This document shows, piece by piece, positions 1 to 10,879 of a stretch of 64,000 nucleotides of DNA. This DNA is from Diphasiastrum complanatum. Lineage: Eukaryota; Streptophyta; Lycopodiopsida; Lycopodiales; Lycopodiaceae. Every line of letters begins with the position of its first letter. Within the stretch, counting starts at the first letter, position 1. The position numbers and the translations under genes were made by a program. The stretch lies in NCBI GenBank assembly GCA_029204225.1, contig CM055109.1, positions 5,895,053-5,959,052 of the forward strand. Reading direction: 5' to 3'. The notes beneath the pieces were generated by a model. That model did no database searches. It was given only the letters and a program-made list of their open reading frames with translations, and was not told the origin of the DNA.

Positions 1-59
1 ATGTAAAAAAACATAAGACCCCTATATCTAACATAGATAATTTTTTTCAATTCTTCACA

Positions 60-586
60 TTGGTGAACACATCTACAATCATGTCCTATGTTCGACAGTA
101 TGTTAAGCTCACCTCTCTGTTGAAAATCTTGCCCCTAACATAGTGATATCAACTCTCAATGTGCTTACTCCTAGAGTGAAATCTAGGATTGGCCGATAAG
201 GCAATTGCACTCTGATTATCATATAATATAATTGTCGAGGGGTACTAGTCCAAACTAATGTCTACCAGTAAATTCTTCAATCAAAATGCTTCCTTAATAT
301 ATTGAGAAGCAGCAATATACTTTGCTTCTGTAGATGAAAGAGCAATAGAGATTTGCTTACGACTGTTCCAAGATATAGGATTGTCGTTGAAGAAGAATGT
401 AAATCCGGATGTGGATTTACGATTATCTACATCTCCTCCCTAGCTTGCATCAGAAAATCCACTGAGCCGATTAAGATTGTCATTGTTGACTTCTCCATAG
501 CAGATGCACTAGTTCAATGTAGCTCGAATGTATCTCATGACTCTTATAAGAGCCTTCCAATGGTTTTGGATCTGGGAGTTGTCTGA
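60..586 (-). pseudogene. Ty1/copia RNase H remnant
   Basis: Read on the minus strand, this stretch carries the order of blocks found at the end of Copia polyproteins: an RT/RNase H linker (HWKALIRVMRYIRATLN), then STEAKYIAAS, DNQSAIALS and HSRSKHIE. The family has STEAEYIA, DNQSAI and HSRTKHI in the same order. RNase H removes the RNA strand of the cDNA hybrid during retrotransposition. Several in-frame stops interrupt it, and nothing of the reverse transcriptase is left upstream, where the sequence turns into a degenerate repeat at about 587. It lies on the same strand as the Copia integrase piece at 3549-4370 and could be the far end of the same old element. This is a dead fragment; the family call is firm. 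Confidence 0.8.
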
Positions 587-790
587 TCTAGTTGAGGATC
601 TGGTTGAGATTTTGAAGTCTGGATCCGGTTGAGACGAGATCATTTGTGATCTAATCGAGATCAAATGGTCAGGGTCTGGTCGAGATGGAATCGTCGTTCT
701 TGATCCGGTCGAGATCAAATGGGTAGGGTCTGGTTGAGAAGTAGTCTGGTCGAGATGGGAGAGACGGACTCTTACGAAAGTGGGGCATGA
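587..790 (-). repeat. Degenerate minisatellite, CTCGACC/CTCAACC-type units
   Basis: On the minus strand the motif ATCTCGACC or ATCTCAACC recurs about every 20-35 bases, separated by GGATC or AGACC-like spacers. It resembles the last, diverged units of the array at 10880-11270, where ATCTCGACCGA and ATCTCAACCGA are the unit starts, but it is in the opposite orientation. It may be a second, inverted copy of the same element region. It directly abuts the Copia RNase H remnant. Confidence 0.5.
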
Positions 791-2139
791 CCTGCAAGAA
801 TGTGTGTGATCATGAAAAGAAGAGGTGGGATAGGGAGGCAAAGAGAGGAGCAGGGTGGTGTATGTGGATGGATTGGAAAGTGTAGATCAATTGCAGAAAT
901 TTCTGAAAGGTAGTAGATCTGTGAATGATTGGAAAAATTGGTGCAGGGATCTAACTTCTTTTGATGTCAACATACTGGGAAGGCATGTTCAATGAGTCTA
1001 TGTATGTTAAAAAGGCAAGAATGCCAAATGTTTACTGATTTCTATCAGTAGTTTTTTTATTCTTTGCTCTGTTTCATAGCGGTTGGCATTCAGTTCTCTA
1101 TTTCTCACTGTCTGTTACCAGACTTTAAATGGTTCTTGGCAAACAAGTTTGGATTCAATGAGCAGTCAAGTAGCAAGATCATTATGTAGTATAGTGATTT
1201 TAATCCTCCCTGTCAGAGGATTCTTAGGTTTCATTCACTTCTTAAAGCACTCACACTCATTGGAAATATGCAAGCCATGGCATTCATCTAAAAATCAGCA
1301 TGCAACTTGGATGAATGCCTTCATATTCTTACTTCTACCTATAGTAAAACGGGTTTTAAAACGTTATTGAAACTCAAACTAATCTAAGGCATCAACAAAA
1401 ATGAATACAATAAATCAATAAACTAAACTAGCAAGCTCACAAGGCCAAGGATCAAGAAATACCCATCTCTTGATTCTTGGGCTTTCCAAGAACATCATAA
1501 ACTTAAATGTATGAGGATATGTAGGATCTAAATCACAATTTCAGCCTGTTTAGTTTACTTGATAGCTTGAAACTATTCTAAAGCAAAGAAGAAATCTATT
1601 CCACTCTACTCTACAATGCATGAACAAGAAAACAAGAAATTAATCTAATTCCACAACTACATTAAGAGTTTGAAAGCAAGATCATAAAAGCTTCACTCAA
1701 GAACACCAACATGATCATGGAGCTAGAGAGAAGGCTCAAACTCGTGGAAGATCTTTCTCATTAAATGAAGAGCAAGAGCATTACAACAAAAGCTCCCTCA
1801 CAAGAGAGGGGGGCTATTAAATAGGCAAATGAGCTGCTTAGGTGGAGCCTAAGTGGCATTCCACAATTTAACAAATTACAAGTGGAATTAGCTCCTCCAC
1901 TAGAGGTCACCATCAAAATCTGGCTCACTAGGGGTCTACAACATCTATTACAAATACTAGCTCCTACATGATCATTCCATCACTTGAGATTCACCATGAG
2001 GCTCACATAAACTTTGAATGTTGTCTTAGTTAGTATTCTCGACTCTCATTCTTCATCCTTCTCTTCTACTAAGAGACCTCTTCAGTCTAAGGTGAGAGGT
2101 GCTCTTAGAATAGCTTTGGCCCAGCATCTTGGGGATTCC
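791..2139. other. No gene recognised, AT-rich
   Basis: Short open frames exist, for example around 1083-1370, but they encode hydrophobic, low-information peptides without motifs and have no splice context. The stretch 1370-2160 is purine-rich and repeat-like and may belong to an LTR, but I found no TG..CA ends, primer site or second copy to support that. Confidence 0.4.
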
Positions 2140-2345
2140 ACAAAATTAGTCAACAGAACACCTCCTTAAGTTGATCCCAAGTTGTGATCACAGCTCTGTC
2201 CATCTGACTATACCAAATTCCTGCTTCTGCAACAATCCAAGGAATACTCACAAGATGTGCCTTTGAAATAATCATATTTGATCTTAGAAATAGAAGTGAA
2301 TCTTGGTAAAGGAGAGGCCTCCATATCCGGTATAGGTGGCTCTAG
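2140..2345 (-). pseudogene. Retrotransposon gag remnant
   Basis: On the minus strand two overlapping frames give IPDMEASPLPRFTSISK followed by WYSQMDRAVITTWDQLKEVF. The latter resembles the Retrotrans_gag consensus around a WY..(L/M)..AV.TTWD.LK..F block, where a tryptophan pair and a TW-x-x-LK motif are characteristic of plant gypsy gag. One frame change and stops break it. It is too short to place in a lineage, and no protease or pol lies next to it. Confidence 0.45.
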
Positions 2346-3545
2346 ATCTGGTTCAAGAATATCAAGAACAACTGTATTAGAAAATCTATCAAGATTATTA
2401 AGAAGATTGTCAAAAAAAGTTTCAACTTTCTGATAAGAATTGAAAGATAATCTGCCATTTTAAATTGCTTCTTGAAGAAGTTTTCACGTAATTTTCAATA
2501 ATGTTTCAACTATTCAACTCTAGTACTGCTTTCCGTGTCTGACATTCATTTTCATTAACATCCAAGATATTTCTTCACAATCTCCAATTTATATTTACCA
2601 TCTCTGAAAATGGCACCAGACGATGAACTCTTATGTTGTAGCTGAGTTCCCTTTAATTACACAGATGTAATGTAGTATAAAAGATTGTCATTCCTACAGA
2701 GATGGTAAATGAATTAATATTGGAAACTATTACACTTTGTATGGTTTTGAATAGTAAGAGCCTGGTTATCAACAGATATTTGAACAGCCGGTAGCCAGTT
2801 TTACCTTAATGTCAAGTAAAGAATTCATACATTAACTTCACACAGAATTTTAATAGAACTTTTAATGAAATTATCAGATTCTATTAAAATGAAATTATCA
2901 GACTTCACAATCATAATAGAAGTCTAAGCGTTCGAATCCAACGACAAGTGGATATTTCCTTATCAAAGTTAATCGACCAGGATTACAGACGTTTGTTCTA
3001 CTAATTCAAAACAATCAATTCTCACATTCAGATCTATGAATCGTTGAAGCACTACTCAAACTATCAAACTGAGTCATCAGTGACCGATAGCATCGACAAT
3101 ATAATCTCCCTAAACCTCCAAATTCAAGTAATAAGGTGAGAAATACCATTTTGGGCAACTAAAATTTGGCCTACCACATTGGACCTCGAATAGTCAAAGT
3201 TAAGATCAACTATTTTCCACAATTATCGTGAGTTATTCACATTAGAAATTTCAAACATTGAACCTGCTCAATCTCACCAGTTGCACATGTTAATGGAGAT
3301 GGGTGAGTTAGCCGCTTGAGTCAATGCAACAGGTTCTAGTATTGGCCTGTAGAAGTAGAAATCACAAATTACGATCGTCGTGATCTACTAAACTAGAATA
3401 TTTTAGACACTGGACTTGCTTGATTTGAATTGCATAGATTAATGGGGAGAAACTAGATAAGTTTGAGTCATCGGGTTAACGCAACTCTAGGATTAAACCT
3501 AGCCGATCTAAACAGTTGTTGAAGGAATGTAAACATTGTAAGCCT
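2346..3545. other. No gene recognised
   Basis: AT-rich sequence without a coding frame of note on either strand. The junction with the Copia integrase fragment at about 3550-3560 is abrupt: the integrase frame loses similarity within a few codons, suggesting a truncation or an insertion point. Confidence 0.4.
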
Positions 3546-3548
3546 TGC

Positions 3549-4370
3549 TTACCTCACTGTAGCCAAAAACACACCTTTTTTTGAAGATGGATCCTCCTTG
3601 GTTCTATCATCAAGAGTGATGTTGATATAGCAAATGCATCCAAAAGTTTTGAAAAAGTTGACACTCGGCCTTCTACCAAACAATACTTCAAAAGGGATTT
3701 TTTCATCCAATACCACACTCGGCCATCTATTGCATAGAAAATTAGCACACAACAAAGCTTGATCCCAAAAAGATTTAGGAAGATTTGCACCTAACCTCAT
3801 GGCTTTGGCACCTTCACACAAAGTTCTATTCTTCCTCTCGGTCACTCCATTTTGTTGTGGTGTCCTTGGGCTTGTGTACTCCCTCTTGATCCCATGCTCT
3901 TCACAAAAAGCTTTAAACTTGGTAGAAATGTACTCACCACCTTTGTCACTCCTCAAGCACTTGATCTGTGTAAAAAATTGAACCTCCCTTGCAATCTTGA
4001 ACTTGGCAAAGACATCATACACCTCATCTTTGCTCTTTAGTAGATACAACTACAAAGTCTACTAAAATCATCAATGAAAGTGACATACATCTTAGCACCT
4101 CCATTGCTAATTTTATTAACACCAAGAATATCTGAATGCATAAGTTGGAAAGGCTTACTTGATCTTTATGTACATCTCTTATAAGGTAACCTATGGGACT
4201 TTGATAAAGCACATGATTCAAGCTTGTTAGAGATTTAGGAAGACCAAACACAAATTGCCTTTTTGTCATCACCTCCAATGACTTGTAGTCGAGAGGCCCC
4301 AATCTCTTGTTCCACACCTCTATAGGGTCAAAGATCTTGCGTAGTATAGCCCTCCCGCCTATCAACAAGG
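3549..4370 (-). pseudogene. Ty1/copia gag-pre-integrase and integrase fragment
   Basis: The minus strand from 4049 encodes much of a Copia integrase core: IKCLRSDKGGEYIS contains the second catalytic Asp, and TPQQNGVTERKNRTL contains the catalytic Glu. FWDQALLCANFLCNR and PFEVLFGRRPSVNFFKTFGC follow. Upstream, in other frames between 4368 and 4024, VWNKRLGPLDYKSLEVM and SLSNLCIQIFLVLIK represent the gag-pre-integrase zinc region (HxxLGH-like) and the start of the core. Integrase joins element cDNA to the host genome. Several frameshifts and loss of both ends make it nonfunctional. Similarity ends at about 3560. Confidence 0.85.
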
Positions 4371-4541
4371 GTTAGTTCATTGGATAGGTACCTAACTATG
4401 CATAGATGCTCCTTTTAGTTAGTTTCTTACTTTTTGTCTAACTCTACCTCCCCTAACACTACTCACACTAACTCTACTCCCCTAACTAACTTCATCATGA
4501 TTTTGGGTGAAGAGAGAGGATAGAATAAAAGAGGAAGAAGA

Positions 4542-4612
<71 letters not shown>

Positions 4613-5154
4613 GATGAGATGGAGGTTAGCTCAAATGCTCAATTTCATTGCTTATGGAAAAACCTTAACTAGCATAAACCAAAAAGCATGGAAAATGGAA
4701 ATAACAAGCAATCACAACAATAGCATAAGCAAGAGTGATTAGCAAATGAGGATGCTTGAGCTCTCCAAATGATAGAGTCTCCTCCTCTCTATCAAGCATG
4801 AAAATAGTGTACAAATGGTGCCTTTTCATAAAATGGGAAAGGCCCTTGCCCCAAAATCCTATTGGCTATTATTTACATTGATCCTATCCATTCATCTTGG
4901 ACCCAATTTGATCCAAGGGTCCACAAAAGACATTGAAATTTTCAAGATTCATGTGAGTCCCAATTTGGACCCAACTCTAAAAAGTAATCTCAAAAGTTTA
5001 AAAATGACTTTGGGCCTCTAGTTTTATTTTAATTCAAAGGCCCAAGTCTATTTTATTTTATTTACACTTAAGCTTGCGTGCTCATTGGGCCATGGGCTTA
5101 TACGCGCAGGATGCCATGCCCTTGCAACACATTTTAGTGGTCAATTTTATTTAT
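4371..5154. other. No gene recognised; holds a GA array
   Basis: The stretch contains a (GA)n run at 4544-4609 followed by GAGAT repeats, then sequence with no coding frame of interest. It could include part of the leader or LTR of the Copia element at 3549-4370, but no primer site or terminal repeat was found. Confidence 0.4.
4544..4609 (+). repeat. (GA)n microsatellite, about 66 bp
   Basis: Nearly pure GA dinucleotide run followed by three GAGAT pentamers. Unlike the GA runs at 24373 and 26194, it is not followed by the LINE 3' hairpin, so a LINE-tail origin is not supported here. Confidence 0.95.
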
Positions 5155-6258
5155 TTACAATTCGTTGGGAATAACCTCAACAGGACCCACGGCCTGAAGT
5201 AGTGTCGGTCCCTCGACACTCTGTCGGTTCAGCAAAGAGTCTTTTTGGCCCACCTCTATTGGATCAGGTAGGTCATGATGTCTTCCATAAAGTTGAGGTG
5301 GTCCAGTTTCTTCAAGTCCTTGGGCGTGTGAAGGGACTTGTGGACTCCTATCAGCCAATCTTGGTCGACCCACGCTTGGAATCTGCGCGTCCAGGGATCG
5401 CCAAGAAGGGCGGCTCGGTAATACACACGAGCGACTAGCAGCTGATCTTCGATTTGTCGGAAGCTAGCACCTTATTAAGATCAAAGAATATGGGGGGCGG
5501 GAAATTGTCCCATTTTGTTTCAATCCCCATTAAATGCTCTAAGTCTTGGGCGTAAGTGGCTGTCGCGCGGACTGTTGGATCAAGGCAGTTGAAGTAGTTA
5601 TTGGCGAATAGGGTGAGAGCCCTTCTGGCATCTACATCCATAGCCCAATCGTACTCTGATGGAATGATTGGCCAATTGAGATTTTGAATTGTGATTTTTT
5701 CCAGAGGGGTGCCGCATTCCGCCCATTTGGATCGTCGTGTGCATGGTAGGAAATGCGCGTTCACCCATAATTGTTGCGGACTTGTCACATAGGCCCTGAT
5801 GGCTGTAGGGTCTCTTTCAAACAGTTGTTGATGCCACTCTGGTTGTGGTTGGAGGGCGTGTAATGCTTGCAGCTCCTTGCCCTTTATTGTCTGAGCTGAA
5901 AACGATATCTGTCAGCCGCCTCTTGATGACTCGTGGGGATACTTTGATAGGAATTCATTTATTCTCTCCTCCACGGACTTTGGTCTTCGGAAGGCCCGGT
6001 TGGCAGATATGGTGCGCGAACCTCTGGATGATGTTATATGTCCTTCTTCTTGGCTTTGGCTGGTACTTGTGCCTTGGCCTTGGTCTCGTGTCTCAACACC
6101 CGTTGTTGTTGGTCCTTGGTCTTGGCCTTCGGACCCTTGATCTTGACTGAATCCCCCTGCTGCTTGTTGGCTTTGGTCCTGGCTTGTATTGCATGTGCAG
6201 CGTCAAAAACAGGTGGTAGTGGAATTACCACGAGGTTGGGCTGGGTCTTCTTCTCCAT
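5155..6258 (-). pseudogene. Unassigned minus-strand coding block, C-terminal part
   Basis: Successive minus-strand frames run through this interval. First comes a Lys/Gln-rich basic stretch at 6258-6034 (KAKTKDQQQRVLRHETKAKA). Then a compact domain-like sequence follows at 5788-5435, with TPLEKITIQNLNWPIIPSEY, WAMDVDARRALTLFANNYF and MGIETKWDNFPPPIFFDLNK. After one frame change it continues with LVARVYYRAALLGDPWTRRF and WVDQDWLIGVHKSLHTPKDL. Amino-acid composition and continuity across frames look coding rather than random. I do not recognise the family. With the blocks up to 8344 it appears to form one damaged gene on the minus strand, perhaps an accessory reading frame of an LTR retrotransposon. 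Confidence 0.45.
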
Positions 6259-6432
6259 GTATTGTTGGCAAGCCTTGCGGGCTTGTTTGGCCTGGGCGAG
6301 CTCGTGAGTTGCGCTTGTCCGATATTTATCGAACTCCGCCTGGTGTCTGGCTATATACCTTCACCTGACGCCCAATGAGATTCAGATAGCGGCCTTGAGT
6401 CTGTTGCAGGTTGAGCTAACCAGATGAGCTTT

Positions 6433-6812
6433 TCACTTTGTAGGGCTTTGACTTTCGCCCCCAGGCACGTATTCTCTGCTTTGTAAATCTGTAGTTGCGC
6501 TTGGAGTGGAACAAGCTGTTGGGACGCTTTTGATTGAAGCCCCCACACCTTCATGGAGGCCTCTATCAGCACTTTGGAGAGGCTTTGGATGTATAGATTG
6601 AGGCCCTCCTCCTTCAGCTATAGCTTGGCAATCTCCCTGATGCCCTTCTAATTCATGTTGCTGAGCTATCGTAAGCTCGTGCTGCAGCTTTGTGAGTTCC
6701 GCTCGCAGTTGTGTATTGCTTGTTGTCAGGTGTAGTACCTTGCTTTCCAAAATAGCTTTGGCTGCTACCGCCTCCAGGATGTATTTGCCCAGAGTCTGGT
6801 ACGCCATCATTA
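6433..6812 (-). pseudogene. Unassigned minus-strand coding block, coiled-coil segment
   Basis: The frame opens with ATGATG at 6810, overlapping the stop of the preceding frame (TAATG arrangement). Its first 50 residues show heptad-like Leu/Ala spacing (ILEAVAAKAILESKVLHL, AELTKLQHELTIAQQHELEG), typical of a coiled coil. The tail is Ser/Pro-rich. Coiled coils after an N-terminal domain are common in gag-like and plant transposon accessory proteins, but that is an analogy only. I cannot name it. Confidence 0.45.
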
Positions 6813-7364
6813 AGTTGGTGGGAGCATCGGTACACTGGCACTGCTAGGGGCTTGTGTTGTATCGGCCTTGACGGCTTGTGGAGCTCCGTCGTTATTGTCT
6901 TTAATGAGGTTCTCGTTGGAGCTGATGTCATTTGGGGTGGTGGGATCAGCCCGATCTGGCAATGGTATGAAAATGGTTTGAGCAAATGCATCATCAGGCA
7001 ACGGTTGGTTGTCCTCGACAACCTTTGGTGGTGAAACAGGTGGGGTGAGAAAAGCAACAGTGGAAACGGAGTTGTGGACGGTTTGTCCAAACGAGAGAAT
7101 GGGGAGAACAGAGGGGAACTGAAGTGTGGTGTGGAGTATGGAGGAAGGTGAGGATGGAGCAAAAAGGGTCTTGCGTGGGGGTGAAAATTTGATGACTTGC
7201 ATCCACGCTAGAGTGTCGGGAGACAACTGAGAATCGGAGGGATTAAACATGAGGGGAGCAATGGTGATGGCAGGAGTGATGGAGGATGTGATGGTGATGG
7301 ATGGAGTAGTGGATAATGGAACAGAAATGGAAGTGGTATCAACAGAGAAAACGAGAATGGACAT
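6810..7364 (-). pseudogene. Unassigned minus-strand coding block, Pro/Ser/Thr-rich linker
   Basis: A 184-codon open frame, in phase with the block at 7425-7997 and separated from it by a single stop region. It is rich in Pro, Ser, Thr and Ile (SITITSSITPAITIAP, FPSVLPILSFGQTVHN, FLTPPVSPPKVVEDNQPLP), as expected for a disordered linker. It ends by overlapping the ATGATG of the coiled-coil segment. No motif identifies it. Confidence 0.4.
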
Positions 7365-7424
7365 AGAAATAGTTATGGATGGAACATGAAGAGAGGTAGT
7401 GACAACAAAGACAAGAGGGGAAGG

Positions 7425-8344
7425 CTACACAAAAGAAAAAGTGGCGGTGGGTGATGGAGTCGTTAGTGCGGTGGTGGTGGTGCGTCTTCGAGTAGTAGGT
7501 GGAGATGAAGATGTAGAGGCAGCGCCATGCATTCGTTTTTTGGCCGTTGTGTCAGTAACTACAGGTTGGGAGGAGGTGGATGCTTGAGATGGCGGATAGA
7601 GGTTAGTGTGTGGCACGGTGGAAGAAAGAAGGCTGGAACGGTGGAAACCGAGCACTTTTGCCTCGAGAAGTGCGCAGGCAAAGTTACACAACATGGGGCA
7701 TGCTGCAATATGCTCACGGTTGTTGGGTTTGATGGAGGTGGTCAGTTCACAAATAAGGAAGCTATGCCAGTCGTATGGCACAACTGAGGGGCCAGGGAAT
7801 TCCAGAAAGGATTCCACTATCTGACTCAGCAGCGTGGACTGGATTCTGTCCTTGTGAAATGTTGAAACAACTAGAAAGTTGTTCAACAGATGCGCAGCCG
7901 CCTGTGTGACTAGTTTCGTGATAGCATCTATCAGGTAACCGTTGTTAGTCTGGATGGGGATCTCTGGTGTGGTTTTGGAAATGAAAGGTTTAATCAAGGC
8001 TTTTGCCTATGGTGGGAGATGTACTGACGGTCGTCGAACATAATGCCAACAGTGACCATCAAGTTTGTGTTAATCCTGACCTTGTACGTGGTACCTTGGT
8101 ATAGGAAGTGGAAGCGTGTCTTCGATGCGTCCCAGGTGGCGTAAGCGTGAAGGGTGAGGCCCATGTTTATGTCAGAATAGAAAAGCGCCGGGTAAAAACT
8201 CATTGCCTCAAGAAGTGGGTCGGCTGTTTGTAGCCAGGATTGGATCAGAGCGTTAGAGGGTAAGGGCCAAATCTGTGTGGCCTCAGAGATTTCACGCTGG
8301 ATCACCTGCTTGGTGCCAAAGTCTTCGGAGGATGAGGAGGCCAT
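7425..8344 (-). pseudogene. Unassigned minus-strand coding block, N-terminal domain
   Basis: A plausible start is the minus-strand ATG at 8344 (MASSSSEDFGTKQ), preceded by a pyrimidine-rich leader-like stretch. The protein reads ISEATQIWPLPSNALIQSWL, then TLHAYATWDASKTRFHFLYQ, and after one frame change near 8000 VPYDWHSFLICELTTSIKPN and HIAACPMLCNFACALLEAKV, ending in a basic Ser/Thr-rich tail with a KKRMHG cluster. The pattern of a Trp/Phe-rich module, then a second helical module, then a disordered tail reminds me of the so-called putative plant transposon protein domain, but I cannot confirm it. It lies back to back with the Tat gypsy fragment beginning at 8462. Confidence 0.45.
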
Positions 8345-8461
8345 GTTCGCAGTGATAGTTAAAGGACGAAAAAGTAGGAAAAATGGTGGAAAAGGTAAAA
8401 AGCTGTGGAAACAACAAAAAACTGTGAATAACGGCTGTGGCTCCACTTTGCCATTCCAACA

Positions 8462-9251
8462 CTCCCCCTCAAAGTGCAAACTTATGGGTCACCCATGGGG
8501 TCGTACTCGGGCATATAATTTCAAAGGACAGTATTTCTACTGACCCGTCAAGATTCAAGGTTATAGTTGAAATACCCTTACCTGCAACAGTGAAAGAAGT
8601 ATATGTCTTCCTCGGTCATCCAATTATTATTGCATCTTTCTAATCGACTATGCCGGCAAGGCACGTCTTGTTTATTTAGTTGTGGTAGATTCTCGTTGGA
8701 CCGAAGAACGAATTAAAGCCTTTGAGGAATTGAAAACAGCCCTTACCACGGCTCCCATACTCCGCTTGCCAAATTACATGAAAGAATTCTATGTGCATAC
8801 TGACGCAAGTAAGTATGCCATTGGAGGTCTTCTTGCACAACCGGACGAGTATGGCAAAGACTTCCTAATACGTTTCTTGAGTAGGCAACTGGTGCCTGCT
8901 GGAGTAAACTATACAACCACCGAGAGAGAAGCATTGGCGATGGTCTATGCTGTGCAACAACTGAGACATTATTTACTAGGCCAAACCTTTGCATTCTACA
9001 CTGACCATCAAGCCCTATTATATATCGTTAATAAGTCTTGTAAAACGGGACGTATCGCTCGATGGCTGTTGATTTTAGAGGAATTTAATTTCTGCGTAGT
9101 CGTTCGGAAAGGGACCCAACATTTTATTGCGGATCACCTTTCCCGACTACCAAATGCTGGAAAAGCAACTGCACCAGTCAACGATGATCTCCCTGATGCA
9201 TGTCTATTTCAGATTGATGCTACACCCTTGTGGACTGAGGAGATCACTTAG
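8462..9251 (+). pseudogene. Tat-like Ty3/gypsy RT end and RNase H
   Basis: At 8465-8640 the plus strand gives the end of a gypsy reverse transcriptase in shifting frames: VLGHIISKDSISTDPSRFKV and TVKEVYVFLGH. From 8682 a 189-codon open frame carries RNase H: WTEERIKAFEELKTAL, FYVHTDASKYAIGGLLAQ (first catalytic Asp in TDAS), TTTEREALAMVYAVQQLRHY (catalytic Glu), FYTDHQALLYI (second Asp) and IADHLSRL at the end. RNase H degrades the RNA of the replication intermediate. The style fits the Tat/Ogre group of plant gypsy elements. The RT is missing its catalytic centre because the element is cut at about 8462, and several frame breaks are present. Confidence 0.85.
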
Positions 9252-9384
9252 TTCCTAACAACAGACAGACTCAAAGAAGACCTGAGTACGACGACAAATT
9301 TTTTTTTTTTGCTAAAAGCAGCGCAATTTCAGTTAATAGCAGGACAACTTTACAAAAGGGGCATTGACGGTATAATTCGACGAT

Positions 9385-10560
9385 GTGCTTATGAATCTGA
9401 GATACGACCTATCATATCTCAGGCTCATGAGGGTATTGGCGGAGGCCACAAGTAAGATTATCCTTCGAGCAGGACTGTGGTGGCCATCTTTGTTTAAAGA
9501 CACGTTTGCTATCATTAAAGCGTGTGATGTCTGTCAACGAGCCAAGAAAAATACCAAAGCAGACTTCACGCCACTGACTCTCATTATAGAAGGCGAAGCC
9601 TTCCATAAGTGGGGAATTGACTTTGTTGGACCAATCAGTCTAGCCGCAAAACATACCCAAGCTCGTTACATCCTCATAGCCACAGATTACGCCACTAAGT
9701 GGGTTGAGGCTCGAGCAACGAAGGATGCCAACGCCAAAACAGTCACGCATTTTCTTTATCAAAACATCATTACACGTTTTGGCTTTCCTATAGAGCTAGT
9801 TAGTGATCGCGGCACGCATTTTTTAAATGCTATCATTGATAACCTCCTATGCCATTACCTTGTCATTCACAGAAAAAGTACACCACTGTACTATCCTAGA
9901 TGTAATAGCCAGGCAAAATTAACTAACAAGACGATTTGTAAAATCTTGACAAAGATAGTTGAAACTAGTCGTTCAGATTGGGAAACAAAACTTTTTTCAG
10001 CTATTTGGGCTTACTGCACCACCTCGAAGAAAGCCACTGGGTGGGTTATCCCTTCCCACTTAGTATATGGTCAAGAGGCAGTAATGCCTGTCAAATTCCT
10101 ATCACCGTCACTAAGAGTCATGGAAGCGTTTTCAACAGATCTCTATGAAAAAGCTACAATCGAACAACAAGTCAAAACCAGGCTATTTACGTTAGTCCAG
10201 TTATGCGAGACAAGAGTTATATCTTACCACGCCCAACTAGTTAACAAACGACGCCAAAAGGCCTGACATGACCGTCACCTACGCAATAAAGATCTACACT
10301 TAGGTGACCAGGTGCTTCTTTATACATCAAAGAAGCACCCTGGAAAATTGAAATTCAGAAGTGAGGGAACGTATATTATTAAGAAAATCTTTTCTAATGG
10401 TGCAGTCCAGTTACAAACACTTGACGGAATACTCCTAGACACTGCCGTCAACGGTGGTATTACGAAGAGTTGTTTTTTGTTGACCCAATTTAACATCTTT
10501 TCCCTAGTATCTATTTTACATTTTTTTTTTCTCTTTTTATTTCCTTGCTTGTAATTCTCG
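9385..10560 (+). pseudogene. Tat-like Ty3/gypsy integrase
   Basis: A 293-codon frame continues the same element. It has a partial zinc-binding region (CDVCQRAKKNTKADF), then the core: WGIDFVGPISLAAKH with the first catalytic Asp, LIATDYATKWVEARATKD, and IELVSDRGTHFLNAIIDNLL with the second Asp. In the family the third acidic residue lies in an NG(Q)xExxNK context, but here the corresponding stretch reads CNSQAKLTNKTICKILTK, so the catalytic Glu appears to be replaced by Lys/Leu. The C-terminal WAYCTTSKKATGWVIPSHLVYGQEAVMP block follows. After a stop at 10264 the frame resumes with a short tail to 10550. It is probably dead because of the lost Glu. Confidence 0.85.
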
Positions 10561-10879
10561 TTTTGCATGTCTATTTTTAACCAGTTCCTTGTTTATACTT
10601 CAAACCATTAATCATGTACTTTCTATGCATTTTCTTTTTCCTGTAAATACTCATGGGTCATGGATGTTCTAGGTCCACAAAGGATAGGCTACACCATATG
10701 AAATGATTCTCACACTTTTAGCCACCTCATTTCTGTCTAACTGGTATCTCAAGCATACACACATTCCTGGATATACACCTTTTTCATAAGAACTTCTACT
10801 CTGAGCCACAGTCATATTTTTCCCCTTGAAGTTCTTCACTTGCATCAAACAAGACCATTCATTCCTCATGGGGTTTGTC
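10561..10879. other. Non-coding 3' region of the Tat-like element
   Basis: AT-rich sequence between the integrase and the minisatellite, with no supported coding frame. Long non-coding stretches downstream of pol are usual in the Tat group. Confidence 0.5.

Noticed and set aside
1083-1370. A 95-residue plus-strand membrane-like protein
   Set aside because: Hydrophobic by AT-rich composition, no ATG at its start, no motif and no transcript context.
4544-4609. LINE tail at the first GA array
   Set aside because: No GACATTAATAAAG block or hairpin next to it on either side.
5845-6307. Plus-strand hydrophobic Leu-rich proteins
   Set aside because: Antisense shadow of the Lys/Gln-rich minus-strand segment.
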